From CAWIKY01 sp963836905 (GTDB taxonomy: Bacteria; Pseudomonadota; Alphaproteobacteria; Caulobacterales; Hyphomonadaceae), in contig CAWIKY010000006.1 in NCBI GenBank assembly GCA_963836905.1, positions 496,001-560,000 of the forward strand: DNA of 64,000 bases. The letters run 5' to 3'. The stretch's first letter is position 1; each line of letters starts with the position of its first letter. Positions 15,508 to 24,604 of this stretch are shown here, piece after piece. A program made the position numbers and the translations under genes. Below the pieces are notes generated by a model that saw only the letters and a program-made list of their open reading frames with translations, was not told the DNA's origin and searched no databases.

Positions 15508-17691
15508 TCAGGTTTCAGCAGATGTCTGCCGCGAGACTATGTCTAGCATGAGGCCGGGGCTGAGAATCTGCGGCAGAATCTCCGGGATCGTCTCACCGGC
15601 GGGATACCAGAGATAGAGCGGCACGCCCGCGCGGTCATGCCGGGCCAGTTCAGCGGCGATCTCTTCATCCCTGTTGGTCCAGTCGGCCACCAGAAACGCG
15701 ACATCGTTCTCGCGGAAGGCGGCCATAACGGATTCGCGCTGCAATGTGGTGCGCTTGTTGACCTGACAGGTGACACACCATGACGCCGTGAAGTCCACGA
15801 ACACCGGGCGGCCCTCTTCTGTCAGCTCCGCAACGCGCGCGCTGGACCAGGGCTCGATAATTGCGTCTTCACCATAAGCCAGCGCGCCGCCGACCTCGGT
15901 TGCAGCCTCCCTTGCCGTGCCGGAGGCAGACGTCATTACGGGCAGGACTATGCCTACGCCCAGAAGGCAGACCCCGAACAGGGTGGCACCTGCGCGCATC
16001 GGTCCATCACGGGACGGCATGGCCCGGAACAGCCAGATGGCAAAGGCAATCAGCGAGGCACCGACCAGCGTGATGATGAGCGCGCCCGTGCCGATCTGGT
16101 CGGCCAGAACGGAGAGCAGCCATATCGCCGTCAGGAAGAGCGGGAAGGCGAAGACCTGACGCAGACGCTCCATCCACGCCCCCGGCTTTGGCAGCGACCG
16201 CGCAAGGCCGGGGACAAAGCTTATGGCGGCGAAGGGCAGGGCAAGTCCGAAACCGATTGTCAGAAAGACCGCCAGAACCAGTATGGCAGGCTGGGTGACC
16301 ACCACGCCAAGGGCTGCGCCGAGGAACGGGCCGACACATGGCGCGCCGACAACCGCTGCAAGCACGCCAGTGAAGAAGGCGCCCGTGCCGCCGCTCCTGG
16401 ACGCCAGTCCCGAGCCTGCTCCCATCAGGGACGAGCCGAACTCGAAGACGCCCAGCATGTTCAGGCCGATCACGAACAGAAGAAGCGCAAGGCCAGCGAC
16501 CACAGGCGGATACTGTAGCTGGAAGCCAAGGCCCGCCTGCTCTCCAAGTGCGCGCAGAACGATCAGTGCGACCGCGATGAGGGCAAAAGACACCATGACG
16601 CCAGCCATGTAGAGCAGACCGTGACGTCGCAGACGCGCTGCATCTCCGCTGGCTGCGGTCTCCACAAGACCCGTCGCCTTGATGGTCAGGATCGGCAGGA
16701 CGCATGGCATCAGGTTGAGGATGAGCCCGCCGAGAAAGGCGAGCCCGAGGAACCCGAGAATGGCCGTAAATCCGAGACTGGCGGAGCCGCCTTGCGATAA
16801 CGTTTCGCTGGATACCGGACCGAAGCTTTCACCGCCCGTTGCGGCAAGTGGTTCGCCGGGTTCGGCATCCAGCGCGAAGCCGATCCGCTCGCCGGAGATA
16901 TCCTCGATCGCCAGCACGCCGGAAAGCGTGCCGGACCCGCCAAGATCAGGATCGGGCGTCAGGGCCAGCGATATTCCATCGGGGCCGATCTCGGCTGGCT
17001 GATCCGCCGTGTGCAGGATCTGGTGATCGTATGGAAAGAAGCGCACCGAGGTAAGTTCGGCTTCGAAGGCTGCGCGTACTGCTTCGTCTGCGATGGTTAG
17101 ACGCCAGTCTGTTTCGACGCGCGAAATACGCGCTTCGCCCTGCAAATCGTTCGGGAGCCGCGCCGTGGCCCAAGCCATCGCATCCGCAAACCGGTCCGGC
17201 TCGGCAATTTGCGGCGTCAGGTCGATCCGGAAGCTGGCTGTTTCGGGAATGCAGATGTCGAGGCAAATAAGATAGTCGACCTTACCCGTCAGCGTGTCGG
17301 GCAAGGGCTGACCGGCCTCTGCCGGAGCGATCCGGAAGGGCAAGGCGAGGCGTTCCTCAAAGCCGTAATTTGTCAGGCCTTCCAGGGGTTGCAGATGCGG
17401 GATCGGCCAGTCGAAAGCGCTCCAGACAACGCTCTCGGTGTCGTCGGGCACCAGTTGCGGTGGCAGGCCACTGTCTCCGGCGCTGCGCCAATAGACATGC
17501 CAGCCGTCCGCCAGTTCCATATCCAGAACGGCCTGTATGGAGCCGTCTTCGCGGGCGTTCACCGTTCCCTCGGCCAGCACCTCGACCAGCGCGTTCCCGC
17601 CATCAACGGGTGCCGCCTGCGACGGTCCGCCGCCGAAAAGAAGCGCACACAGGCCGAGCACAAGTCCGGCAAGAAGGGCCGCTGGCCGCAT
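15508..17691 (-). CDS. DsbD/ScsB-type thiol:disulfide interchange protein
   Basis: This 727-residue inner-membrane electron carrier moves reducing power from cytoplasmic thioredoxin to periplasmic proteins. It has a signal peptide, a periplasmic N-domain of about 330 residues ending its fold with CLDICIPE (redox CxxxC), then eight or so membrane helices carrying LNLMPCVLP and GAPCVGPFLG (the transmembrane Cys pair), and a C-terminal thioredoxin domain with SWCVTCQ. The large N-domain is closer to ScsB than to E. coli DsbD. The start at 17691 begins the signal peptide. It is cotranscribed with the peroxiredoxin-like gene 22 bases downstream. Confidence 0.9.
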   Translation of the reverse strand: MRPAALLAGLVLGLCALLFGGGPSQAAPVDGGNALVEVLAEGTVNAREDGSIQAVLDMELADGWHVYWRSAGDSGLPPQLVPDDTESVVWSAFDWPIPHLQPLEGLTNYGFEERLALPFRIAPAEAGQPLPDTLTGKVDYLICLDICIPETASFRIDLTPQIAEPDRFADAMAWATARLPNDLQGEARISRVETDWRLTIADEAVRAAFEAELTSVRFFPYDHQILHTADQPAEIGPDGISLALTPDPDLGGSGTLSGVLAIEDISGERIGFALDAEPGEPLAATGGESFGPVSSETLSQGGSASLGFTAILGFLGLAFLGGLILNLMPCVLPILTIKATGLVETAASGDAARLRRHGLLYMAGVMVSFALIAVALIVLRALGEQAGLGFQLQYPPVVAGLALLLFVIGLNMLGVFEFGSSLMGAGSGLASRSGGTGAFFTGVLAAVVGAPCVGPFLGAALGVVVTQPAILVLAVFLTIGFGLALPFAAISFVPGLARSLPKPGAWMERLRQVFAFPLFLTAIWLLSVLADQIGTGALIITLVGASLIAFAIWLFRAMPSRDGPMRAGATLFGVCLLGVGIVLPVMTSASGTAREAATEVGGALAYGEDAIIEPWSSARVAELTEEGRPVFVDFTASWCVTCQVNKRTTLQRESVMAAFRENDVAFLVADWTNRDEEIAAELARHDRAGVPLYLWYPAGETIPEILPQILSPGLMLDIVSRQTSAET

Positions 17692-17800
17692 GTCTGAAAT
17701 CCCCTGGATCAATTCGCTCTCTACATAGTCAGATAGCGGTCTGCGGTGAAGGGCGATAAAGCGAACGTGACTGGCGAACGGGCCGGCGCCATCAAATGAA

Positions 17801-17831
17801 AACAGCCGGACCATCGGCCCGGCTGTTGCTC
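17801..17831 (-). terminator. Rho-independent terminator for sapC
   Basis: On the minus strand AACAGCCGG pairs with CCGGCTGTT (17801-17809 and 17819-17827) and is followed by TTTTCATTT. It lies 26 bases beyond the sapC stop and upstream of the dsbD-like gene. Confidence 0.8.
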
Positions 17832-17852
17832 AATGGTTTCTCTTGCCGGAGA

Positions 17853-18644
17853 TCAGGCGTTGCCGACCGGCTGGATCTGGTTCACGCGCACGGCGCGGTT
17901 GATCACCTGCTGCCATTTCAGCAGCGACACCAGATGCGCATAGACAGCGCCGAGTGCGCCATTGTCGCGCAGCTCGACGTATTTCTCGGCCGGCATGGCA
18001 TTCAGCTTGTCTTCCGATACGGCCCAGTAATCTGCAATTTTCTGGCTTTCGCCTTCCTTGCCCTGAGCGTCGCGCGGCGTGAAGGACACAGTTTTCTGTT
18101 CGAAAAGGTCGGCGTCCTTGAGCAGCTTGACGAAATCCATCGTCGCGCGTCGCTGGCGTTCGAATTCCTTGCAGAACTCGATTGCGTCTTCGGTGAACTT
18201 GGAGGGCTTGTCGCCTTCAAAGAACGGGATGTCCGGCGTGTCCGTCACCATAGGCGCCTGACGATCCACGCAGAGAAGCAGGCGCTCCTGCGCATCATCA
18301 TTGGCAAAGACGAACGGATAGCGACGGACGAAGGCCGGAATATACGCGTCCGGATCGGCATTGCCGTCTTCCTGAACGTAGAGATTCTGTCCCTGACGGA
18401 CACCCATCACGCAAACCGGCGTGCGCTCTTCGCCGACGAAGATGATCGGGTAGGATCCTGCGGCCAGGCCGAACTCGCTGACCGTAACCGGCACGGCGTG
18501 CGCATCGCGTAGAAAGCCGAATGGCTGATCGATCCGCTTCACGCCGAGTTTGCCGTGTGTTTCCAGGGCCAGCGGTTCGGGCTGCTTGTAGAACAGGACA
18601 TTGCCTGTCAATTGTGCGGAGGCGCCCGCCTGCTTCGTATCCAT
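17853..18644 (-). CDS. SapC family protein
   Basis: This 263-residue protein without a signal peptide matches the SapC family, first described from S-layer loci: ALETHGKLGVK, FGFLRDAHAVPVTVSEF, YPIIFVGEE, and the C-terminal half with FCKEFERQRRATMDFVKLL and LDAL-type segments. SapC proteins are widespread in Caulobacterales-related bacteria, often beside TonB receptor or carbohydrate genes, and their biochemical role is unknown. Start at 18644 is the first Met that begins the conserved region; a longer frame exists but has no clear ribosome site. It is divergent from the DUF885 lipoprotein and monocistronic. Confidence 0.85.
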   Translation of the reverse strand: MDTKQAGASAQLTGNVLFYKQPEPLALETHGKLGVKRIDQPFGFLRDAHAVPVTVSEFGLAAGSYPIIFVGEERTPVCVMGVRQGQNLYVQEDGNADPDAYIPAFVRRYPFVFANDDAQERLLLCVDRQAPMVTDTPDIPFFEGDKPSKFTEDAIEFCKEFERQRRATMDFVKLLKDADLFEQKTVSFTPRDAQGKEGESQKIADYWAVSEDKLNAMPAEKYVELRDNGALGAVYAHLVSLLKWQQVINRAVRVNQIQPVGNA

Positions 18645-18671
18645 TTTGTGCTCCAGTCTTGATGCTGGCCG

Positions 18672-20804
18672 GTGCTTATCGGAAAACCCCGTAACCGACA
18701 ACATTCAGCGCCCGAGGCGAACCTGCAGATTTTCACCCGCCTTTCCGAAAGCCGCTGCCGCAGGCCATCCACGCGAACCGGCGCACTGCGAGCCGCCGCA
18801 CTGACAGCCCTGCTTGCCGGTGGTGCGGTGGTCCTGGCATCCTGTGGCGGTCCGGACGGCCCGACGCAGGAGAAGCGCGAGGCCGCGCGTGCAACCCAAT
18901 CGCGTACCTATTCGACGCTCATGGCCATGGAGGGGATTGGTCCGACCGCGAACAGCGCAGAGCCAGGTGCGGCATCCGCGCGTATCGCCAGCCGGTCGCA
19001 GGCCCGCTTCGAGAGCCTTCGTCTCGACAGGCTGCGCGCACAGGAAGCGCTACAACATCTTGAACCGGTCAGCGGGCTTGATTCGGACGGCGTTCTGGAA
19101 CGCCGTGAGGTTGATCTGGCCTATGAGCGCCTGAACGAGGTTTCGCGGTTCGGCTTCGGCCGCCTGTCCCTGTATTCGGTCGCGCCTTTCCCGATCGATG
19201 CGGACGAACATCCCGGGCTTGACCTTCAAGCCGATCTTGAGCGCAGCCTTGCCACCGGCACGGCCCCCGCTTTGCGCGGGCTGGCAGAACGCCTGCCGAC
19301 CTATGCGCGTGCGATGGATGCCGCGCGCCGCCGGGTGTCCCTTTCCGAAGAAACCGGCCCGGCCATGCCGGTCAGGGTGCGCCAGCGCCTGGCCCGCAGC
19401 CTCGAGGACGGTCCCTTCGGCGAGGCGCGGCTTGCAGACACCCTCGCCACCCTTGCTGCTCTCAAATCGACCCCGCCCGTTGACGCAGAGGCCGTTGATG
19501 CAGGGGCCGTTGACGCCGAGGCCAATAACGTCGACCCCCAGGAACCGGATCTGGACGGCGACGGGCAAACGCCTGCCGAAACATCGCCGCGCGCCCGGAT
19601 CGATCTGGCGCTTGCTGCCATTCTGGCCGGAATAGAAAGCGAGATCGTCCCGGCGCAACGCCGTCTGGAAGCCGTGCTGTCGAGGCCGGATGTTGATGGC
19701 GTGGCAGAAGGAGAACGGCTGAACTGGCCGGAGGGCTACTATGCGGCAGCGCTTGCTCTGGCCGCGGGCGATCTGGCGCCTGCAGACTGCCTCAGCCGGG
19801 CCGAAGATCTCGTTGCAAGCTTCTCGACCCGGCTCGACGACCGGCTCGACGATGTCGCCGAAAGGGATATGACGCGCAGCGAACGTCTGGCCGTTCTGAT
19901 CCAGCAAGTCACCCTCAACGCGGACCCCGAGGTCGGGCCGCAAGAAGATCAGGAGACGGATGAGGGCTTCGACACCTCGTCCGTATCACCGGACGGAGCG
20001 TTGCCCCTCGATGGTGAGGTGGCCGTGATCGACCGGGTCGAGGCGCAGTATTTTGCCTTGCGTGCGCCGCTCTCGCTTGAGGTAGCTTTCAGGGATCCGC
20101 CCGTCTTTACGGTCGACAGCCCGGTGTTCGCGGCGACCGAACCGCAAGCCCCTGCCTTTCAGTACACACCCGGTCAAGCAGGCGAACCGGTTGGTGAGAT
20201 CACCATAAACGCTCCGGCGTTCGAGGCGCTTGCACCTTTGACCAGATTACCTGCCCTGCTGATGCAGACGCTGCCGGGAAGGGAAGTGCGTCTGGATGCA
20301 CGTGCAAACATTGCGGGCGCGCCAGACGATCTTGCGGGGGCCATCGATAATATCGCTTACGACAAGGGATGGGATCTGCACGCATTGGATATCGGTGAGC
20401 TGGCATTAGCAGGCAGGCTTAGCGAATTAGACGAGACCGCGCTGGAGTTCGCGCGTCTGAGACTGGCGCTGGAGGCACTGGCAGACTCGCGGCTGCATAC
20501 CGGCCAGCTGACGCTGTCCGAAAGCGATGATCTGTTTGTGACACGGCTCGGTATGGACGCCGGTGAGGCCTCGACGATAACCGACCGGCTGGTTGTCAGG
20601 CCCGGTCAGGCCTGCGCTGCGATGCATGGCCGGGACGTATTACGTGAGCTGCGGTCGGCAGCCTCTGTCCGGCTTGGGGCAGGGTTTGACGCGCGCGCCT
20701 TTCATCGTGCTATCCTGGCAGGCGGGTCGATGCCGCCGGAGCTTCTGGTCTCGCGTATGGCGGACTGGGTTGAAACTGAGGCCCGCGCCAGCGGCGTCGA
20801 ATAG
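18672..20804 (+). CDS. DUF885 family lipoprotein with degenerate metal site
   Basis: This 710-residue product starts at GTG 18672, the only usual start codon before the lipoprotein signal (hydrophobic stretch then LASC, Cys 58). An n-region of about 35 residues is unusually long. The C-terminal 220 residues match DUF885, a family related to zinc peptidases. Active members carry HExxPGHH and EGWA; here the matching places read MQTLPGRE (P535, G536, R537) and KGWD (K565-D568). The late PGQA and FHRAILAGGSMPPELL motifs are kept. It is probably an inactive relative anchored in the envelope. Residues 272-290 hold a short VDAEAVDAGAVDAE repeat. Ends 82 bases before the VWA lipoprotein gene. Confidence 0.78.
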   Translation: MLIGKPRNRQHSAPEANLQIFTRLSESRCRRPSTRTGALRAAALTALLAGGAVVLASCGGPDGPTQEKREAARATQSRTYSTLMAMEGIGPTANSAEPGAASARIASRSQARFESLRLDRLRAQEALQHLEPVSGLDSDGVLERREVDLAYERLNEVSRFGFGRLSLYSVAPFPIDADEHPGLDLQADLERSLATGTAPALRGLAERLPTYARAMDAARRRVSLSEETGPAMPVRVRQRLARSLEDGPFGEARLADTLATLAALKSTPPVDAEAVDAGAVDAEANNVDPQEPDLDGDGQTPAETSPRARIDLALAAILAGIESEIVPAQRRLEAVLSRPDVDGVAEGERLNWPEGYYAAALALAAGDLAPADCLSRAEDLVASFSTRLDDRLDDVAERDMTRSERLAVLIQQVTLNADPEVGPQEDQETDEGFDTSSVSPDGALPLDGEVAVIDRVEAQYFALRAPLSLEVAFRDPPVFTVDSPVFAATEPQAPAFQYTPGQAGEPVGEITINAPAFEALAPLTRLPALLMQTLPGREVRLDARANIAGAPDDLAGAIDNIAYDKGWDLHALDIGELALAGRLSELDETALEFARLRLALEALADSRLHTGQLTLSESDDLFVTRLGMDAGEASTITDRLVVRPGQACAAMHGRDVLRELRSAASVRLGAGFDARAFHRAILAGGSMPPELLVSRMADWVETEARASGVE

Positions 20805-20886
20805 GGCAGAACGCGGCACGGTTTGCCAAATTGCCGCCCCATCGCGTCGCTAGCAAAGGTGACATCAAGAACGGGGAGGACAATAA

Positions 20887-22599
20887 ATGCGTCATTCAAA
20901 ACTGATCCTGCTGCTTGCAGCGACGAGCGTTTTCGCGCTTGCGGCATGTGAAACCGAGAATACGTCCGGCGGAGTGCTTGAAGCGGACAACTCAATCGCC
21001 TCGCCGCCGCCGCCGCCGCCGCCACCGCCGCCTCCCCCGCCACCGATGATGGTATCTCCATCGCCATTGGCTGAACGGACCATGCAGTCCATTACCGTAA
21101 CAGGCGAAATGATCGCCCCGGAACCCGTCATCGTCGACCGCGAGCGCTATGAGGATGTCGAGGTCAACCCGATCAAGCGCGTCGCCGACGAGCCGGTCTC
21201 CACCTTTTCCATAGACGTCGATACTGCGTCCTATGCCGTTGCGCGCAGCTATCTGGACCGGGGTGTTCTGCCCCCGTCGGACGCCATACGCATCGAGGAA
21301 CTGGTCAATTATTTCGACTATGACTACGCGCTGCCGGAAACGCGCGATCCGCCCTTTGCGACGAACGTCAATGTTGTCCCTTCGCCCTGGAATGACGGGC
21401 GCAAGCTGATCCATATCGGTCTGCAAGGCTATGATATCGAGGCAGCCGAACGTCCGCCGATGAACCTGACGCTGCTGGTGGATGTTTCAGGTTCCATGTC
21501 AGCGGAAGACAAGCTGCCGCTGGCCCGCAAGGCGCTTCGCATGATGGTCGAGCAGCTGGGTGAAGACGACCTGATCTCGATTGCTGTCTACGCAGGCGCT
21601 GCAGGCACCGTGCTTGAACCGACACCGGCCAGCGAAAAGGCGAAGATATTTGCAGCGCTCGACGGCATGAGTGCCGGCGGGTCCACTGCCGGGGGTGAAG
21701 GCCTTCGTCTCGCCTACAGTCTGGCCGAGGCGAACTTCGACAAGGATGCGGTCAACCGCGTCATGATCCTCACCGATGGCGACTTCAATGTCGGCGTCAC
21801 GAGCAATGAGCGGCTCGAAGACCTCGTCACGCGAAAGCGCGATAGCGGGGTCTATCTGTCCGTCATGGGCTTCGGGCGCGGCAATTATAACGACGCTCTG
21901 ATGCAGAAGATCGCGCAGGCCGGCAACGGTATGGCGGGATATGTCGACACGCTGAACGAGGCGCGCAAACTTTTGTCTGATGACCTCTCCGGCTCACTCT
22001 TTCCCATCGCAAACGATGTGAAGATACAGGTGGAGTTCAATCCGGCCCGCGTGAGCGAATACCGGCTCATCGGCTATGAAACCCGGATGCTCGCCGAGGC
22101 CGATTTCAACAATGACAAGGTCGATGCTGGTGAGATCGGTGCGGGCCATTCGGTAACAGCGCTCTACGAGATCACACCGACCGGCAGTGATGCCGCGGCG
22201 ATTGATCCCCGGCGGTATGAAGGCAATGCCGCGGCTCCGGTATCGGGCAATCCGAATGGCGAATACGGCTTTCTTAAGCTTCGTTACAAACTGCCCGGCG
22301 AAGAGACGTCGAAACTGCTGGAGCGGCCCGTAACCGTGGCCGATGAAAGCGCCAGCCTCTCGGCCGCATCTCAACCGGTCCGGTTTGCGGCGGCTGTTGC
22401 GGGCTATGGCCAGCTTCTGAGCAATTCAGGGTTCCTGAAATCGGGCTATGGTTTCGATCAGGTCATTTCAGAGGCCACCGCCGCTCGCGGTGAGGATCCG
22501 TTCGGTTATCGCGCCGAGTTCATCCAGCTCGCACGGGCTGCGAAGACGGCTTATGCGCAGGAGCGGCTCGAAAAACCGTCAGACGGTCGCGGCAACTGA
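20887..22599 (+). CDS. VWA domain lipoprotein, YfbK type
   Basis: This 570-residue lipoprotein (lipobox LAAC, Cys 21) has a run of 14 prolines (40-53), then the YfbK-type N-domain (VSTFSIDVDTASYAVARSYL, IRIEELVNYFDYDY) and a von Willebrand factor A domain with intact MIDAS DVSGSMS starting at residue 199 and ILTDGDFNVG. A DUF3520 C-terminal domain follows (ALYEITPTG, FLKLRYKLPGEE, ending at RAAKTAY). Family members sit in the periplasm. Their role is unknown, but the intact MIDAS implies divalent-cation-dependent protein binding. It has a GGGGAGGA ribosome site. Confidence 0.92.
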   Translation: MRHSKLILLLAATSVFALAACETENTSGGVLEADNSIASPPPPPPPPPPPPPPMMVSPSPLAERTMQSITVTGEMIAPEPVIVDRERYEDVEVNPIKRVADEPVSTFSIDVDTASYAVARSYLDRGVLPPSDAIRIEELVNYFDYDYALPETRDPPFATNVNVVPSPWNDGRKLIHIGLQGYDIEAAERPPMNLTLLVDVSGSMSAEDKLPLARKALRMMVEQLGEDDLISIAVYAGAAGTVLEPTPASEKAKIFAALDGMSAGGSTAGGEGLRLAYSLAEANFDKDAVNRVMILTDGDFNVGVTSNERLEDLVTRKRDSGVYLSVMGFGRGNYNDALMQKIAQAGNGMAGYVDTLNEARKLLSDDLSGSLFPIANDVKIQVEFNPARVSEYRLIGYETRMLAEADFNNDKVDAGEIGAGHSVTALYEITPTGSDAAAIDPRRYEGNAAAPVSGNPNGEYGFLKLRYKLPGEETSKLLERPVTVADESASLSAASQPVRFAAAVAGYGQLLSNSGFLKSGYGFDQVISEATAARGEDPFGYRAEFIQLARAAKTAYAQERLEKPSDGRGN

Positions 22600-22676
22600 C
22601 CGGACAGCCGGGCCCGGACCCGTAGTTACGGGCCGGACCTCTTCTGTCAGATCAGGTGCACCTGCAAGCGAAGCGG

Positions 22677-23006
22677 TCAGGCAGCGGCCGCTTCGCCGGT
22701 CGCGAAAGGTTCAAGTGACTTGTCGAGATCGGCCAGCACCGTCTTGCGCTCAAGGACCCGTTTTGTATCGCGGAAAAAGACGGCTTTGGCGCCGAACCGC
22801 TCGGCCTCGCGCAGCGCCCAGATGGCGGACAGGTTTTCCGGACGCCCGTCAAGTTCGGCCATGCCGACCACACTCCAGCCCGAAAGAGCAGGGGCAGCGA
22901 AGAGGGCGATCCCTTCGCGTGCCGGCCAGTCGCTGTCAGGTCCGGTTCGCTCGAACCCGTATGAGCGCCCGCTGGCACCATGAAAATCACGAATTGACAT
23001 GTTCAT
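22677..23006 (-). CDS. Protein of unknown function
   Basis: This 109-residue soluble protein has no recognised family. It begins MNMSIRDFHGASGRSYGFER; the two close Met codons (23006 and 23000) are both plausible. The core ALSGWSVVGMAELDGRPENLSAIWALREAERFGAKAVFFRD reads as alternating strand and helix, and the tail is Ala-rich. It converges on the VWA lipoprotein gene across about 80 bases that hold an imperfect hairpin (about 22614-22637). Confidence 0.6.
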   Translation of the reverse strand: MNMSIRDFHGASGRSYGFERTGPDSDWPAREGIALFAAPALSGWSVVGMAELDGRPENLSAIWALREAERFGAKAVFFRDTKRVLERKTVLADLDKSLEPFATGEAAAA

Positions 23007-23103
23007 GCTCCGTTCTATCCAGCGGTCATATTCTGGATTTGTTCCACACGCAAGAGCCCTCACCTGTGGATAAAAACGGGAGAACCTTCAATGAGTTCCA
23101 TGG

Positions 23104-23349
23104 TTAACCGATTTTGTAGATCGCGGACGCGGAGAAAACCGGGCGGCCGTCATCGTTCAGGGTGCCTTCCAGAAAGCAGAGCGTGCTGGTCCGGCGCACC
23201 ACATTGACGCTGGCGACAAGGCTGTCGCTATCGGTCTCGTCCAGTTGTTTCAGGGAAAAGGACGTGCAGCGCGCAGGGACGCCCTGACCGGCCGCTCTGG
23301 CAAAACTGTCCAGCAGTTTCACGGCGGCTTTTTGTTCCTTGCCGGTCAT
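23104..23349 (-). CDS. Small protein resembling half of a hotdog thioesterase
   Basis: This 81-residue product begins at 23349 (MTGKEQKAA). The second half, with SLVASVNVVRRTSTLCFLEGTL then DDGRPVFSASAIYKI, resembles the last strands of PaaI-type hotdog proteins, where the central helix and catalytic region would lie upstream. At roughly 60% of normal length it may be a truncated relative or a genuinely small family. An in-frame extension upstream to 23412 adds nothing recognisable. Function should not be assumed. Confidence 0.5.
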   Translation of the reverse strand: MTGKEQKAAVKLLDSFARAAGQGVPARCTSFSLKQLDETDSDSLVASVNVVRRTSTLCFLEGTLNDDGRPVFSASAIYKIG

Positions 23350-23492
23350 GCGTCGAAGTCCTTGCCTGTTAATCGTCAGGATGTGGAAAACCGGTTCCGG
23401 TAAGGGTCCCAAGCCTTGGGTTAACCTTCACGAAAGGTTGCCCCACGATTTTGCGGCATGATTTTCAGGTCATGTCGGTGGGGAATTATTGC

Positions 23493-23921
23493 ATGAAAGT
23501 TCTTTGGGTTGAAGATCATCCGCGCGCGCAAGAGATGTTGTCGATTGCCGCAGGCAAGGCGGTCCGTAAGAGACTGCGTCTGGATCTGGTGATCGCTCCC
23601 CGAATTTTCGAAGCCGAACGCTATATCCGCCAGGAACGTTTTGATCTTGTGGTGCTCGACCTCTGCCTGCCCGACAGCCTTGATGAGGGCATGACGCTGG
23701 CGCGGATCGCCAGCATGGGTAATTTCCGTCTCGCCATCGTTTCCTCCAGCGAACACCGGGACGCTATCGTCGCTTCTGCGATCCGGTCCGGTTGTAATTG
23801 TGCGCCCCGGGCGGTTGCCAAGGAGGAACTGCCGTTCGAGCGTTTCATCCAGCGCCCCGACGAGTTCTGCGCCTTTCTGCAAAGCCTCATGCCTGCAGCA
23901 GCAGACGTGCAGGCGGCTTGA
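23493..23921 (+). CDS. Single-domain response regulator receiver protein
   Basis: This 142-residue receiver domain has the acidic pair in WVEDHPR, the phosphoacceptor Asp in LVVLDLCLPDS, the conserved Ser in IVSSS, and a Lys in VAKEEL. No output domain is present, so it is likely a phosphotransfer or protein-binding regulator of the CheY or DivK kind. No histidine kinase is nearby. Start at 23493 puts the first strand at the N-terminus; starts at 23472 or 23451 are possible but less typical. Confidence 0.8.
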   Translation: MKVLWVEDHPRAQEMLSIAAGKAVRKRLRLDLVIAPRIFEAERYIRQERFDLVVLDLCLPDSLDEGMTLARIASMGNFRLAIVSSSEHRDAIVASAIRSGCNCAPRAVAKEELPFERFIQRPDEFCAFLQSLMPAAADVQAA

Positions 23922-23991
23922 ACGACGCTTGTTTTCAAACCGGAAACGCGATTGAACCGCCTGGAGATTCTCCGGGCACAACGCGGCAAAC

Positions 23992-24600
23992 ATGAACGAA
24001 CTTCTGGCAAATACCCAGGCAACCTGGATACTAATGGCGGCGAACGTTGCGCTGAGCGTTTACGGCTTCGTGAACGAGCGTTTCGTCGGTTGGGGTCTGC
24101 TCAGCACGTCCGGTGTTCTGCAGCGCCAGGAATTTCACCGTATTCTCGTGTCCGGCTTCCTGCATGGCGGCCCGTTCCACCTGTTCGTGAACATGATTAC
24201 CCTGTTTTTCTTCGGGCCGGTGATGGAGCAGATACTCGGTCCGCGCATGTTCTTCGTGATCTATATCGGGGCACTGGTGATCGGGTCGCTGGCCGCGCTG
24301 TGGTTCAACCGGCGCAATCCCGATTATCGCGCGCTGGGCGCTTCGGGGGCGGTGTCAGGCATCCTGTTCAGCTTCTGCCTGTTCGCCCCGTTCGAACTGC
24401 TCTACGTTTTCTTCATTGTGCCCGTTCCGGCGATCGTTTTCGCCGTCCTGTATGTGCTCTACAGCCTCTACGGCATGGGGCAGGAAGAGCGCGTTATCGG
24501 CCATGAAGCGCATCTGGGCGGGGCGATAGGTGGCGTGTGTCTGACCATTCTTCTGGTCCCGGCCTCGCTTGCAACCTTTCTGTCGCAGATCGGGTTCTGA
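23992..24600 (+). CDS. Rhomboid family intramembrane serine protease
   Basis: This 202-residue membrane protein has six predicted helices. The catalytic Ser is in ALGASGAVSG (helix 4) and the catalytic His in IGHEAHLGGAIGG (helix 6). HxxxN-like FHLFVNM in helix 2 provides the oxyanion-region His and Asn. Rhomboids cut membrane proteins within or next to the bilayer; the substrate is unknown. It is followed by zapE with a 4-base gap, so the two are likely cotranscribed. Confidence 0.9.
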   Translation: MNELLANTQATWILMAANVALSVYGFVNERFVGWGLLSTSGVLQRQEFHRILVSGFLHGGPFHLFVNMITLFFFGPVMEQILGPRMFFVIYIGALVIGSLAALWFNRRNPDYRALGASGAVSGILFSFCLFAPFELLYVFFIVPVPAIVFAVLYVLYSLYGMGQEERVIGHEAHLGGAIGGVCLTILLVPASLATFLSQIGF

Positions 24601-24604
24601 TATC

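Noticed and set aside
23095..23415. TTAACC half-sites (about 23102 and 23411) as CtrA boxes
   Set aside because: Neither forms a TTAA-N7-TTAA pair, and such hexamers are expected by chance.
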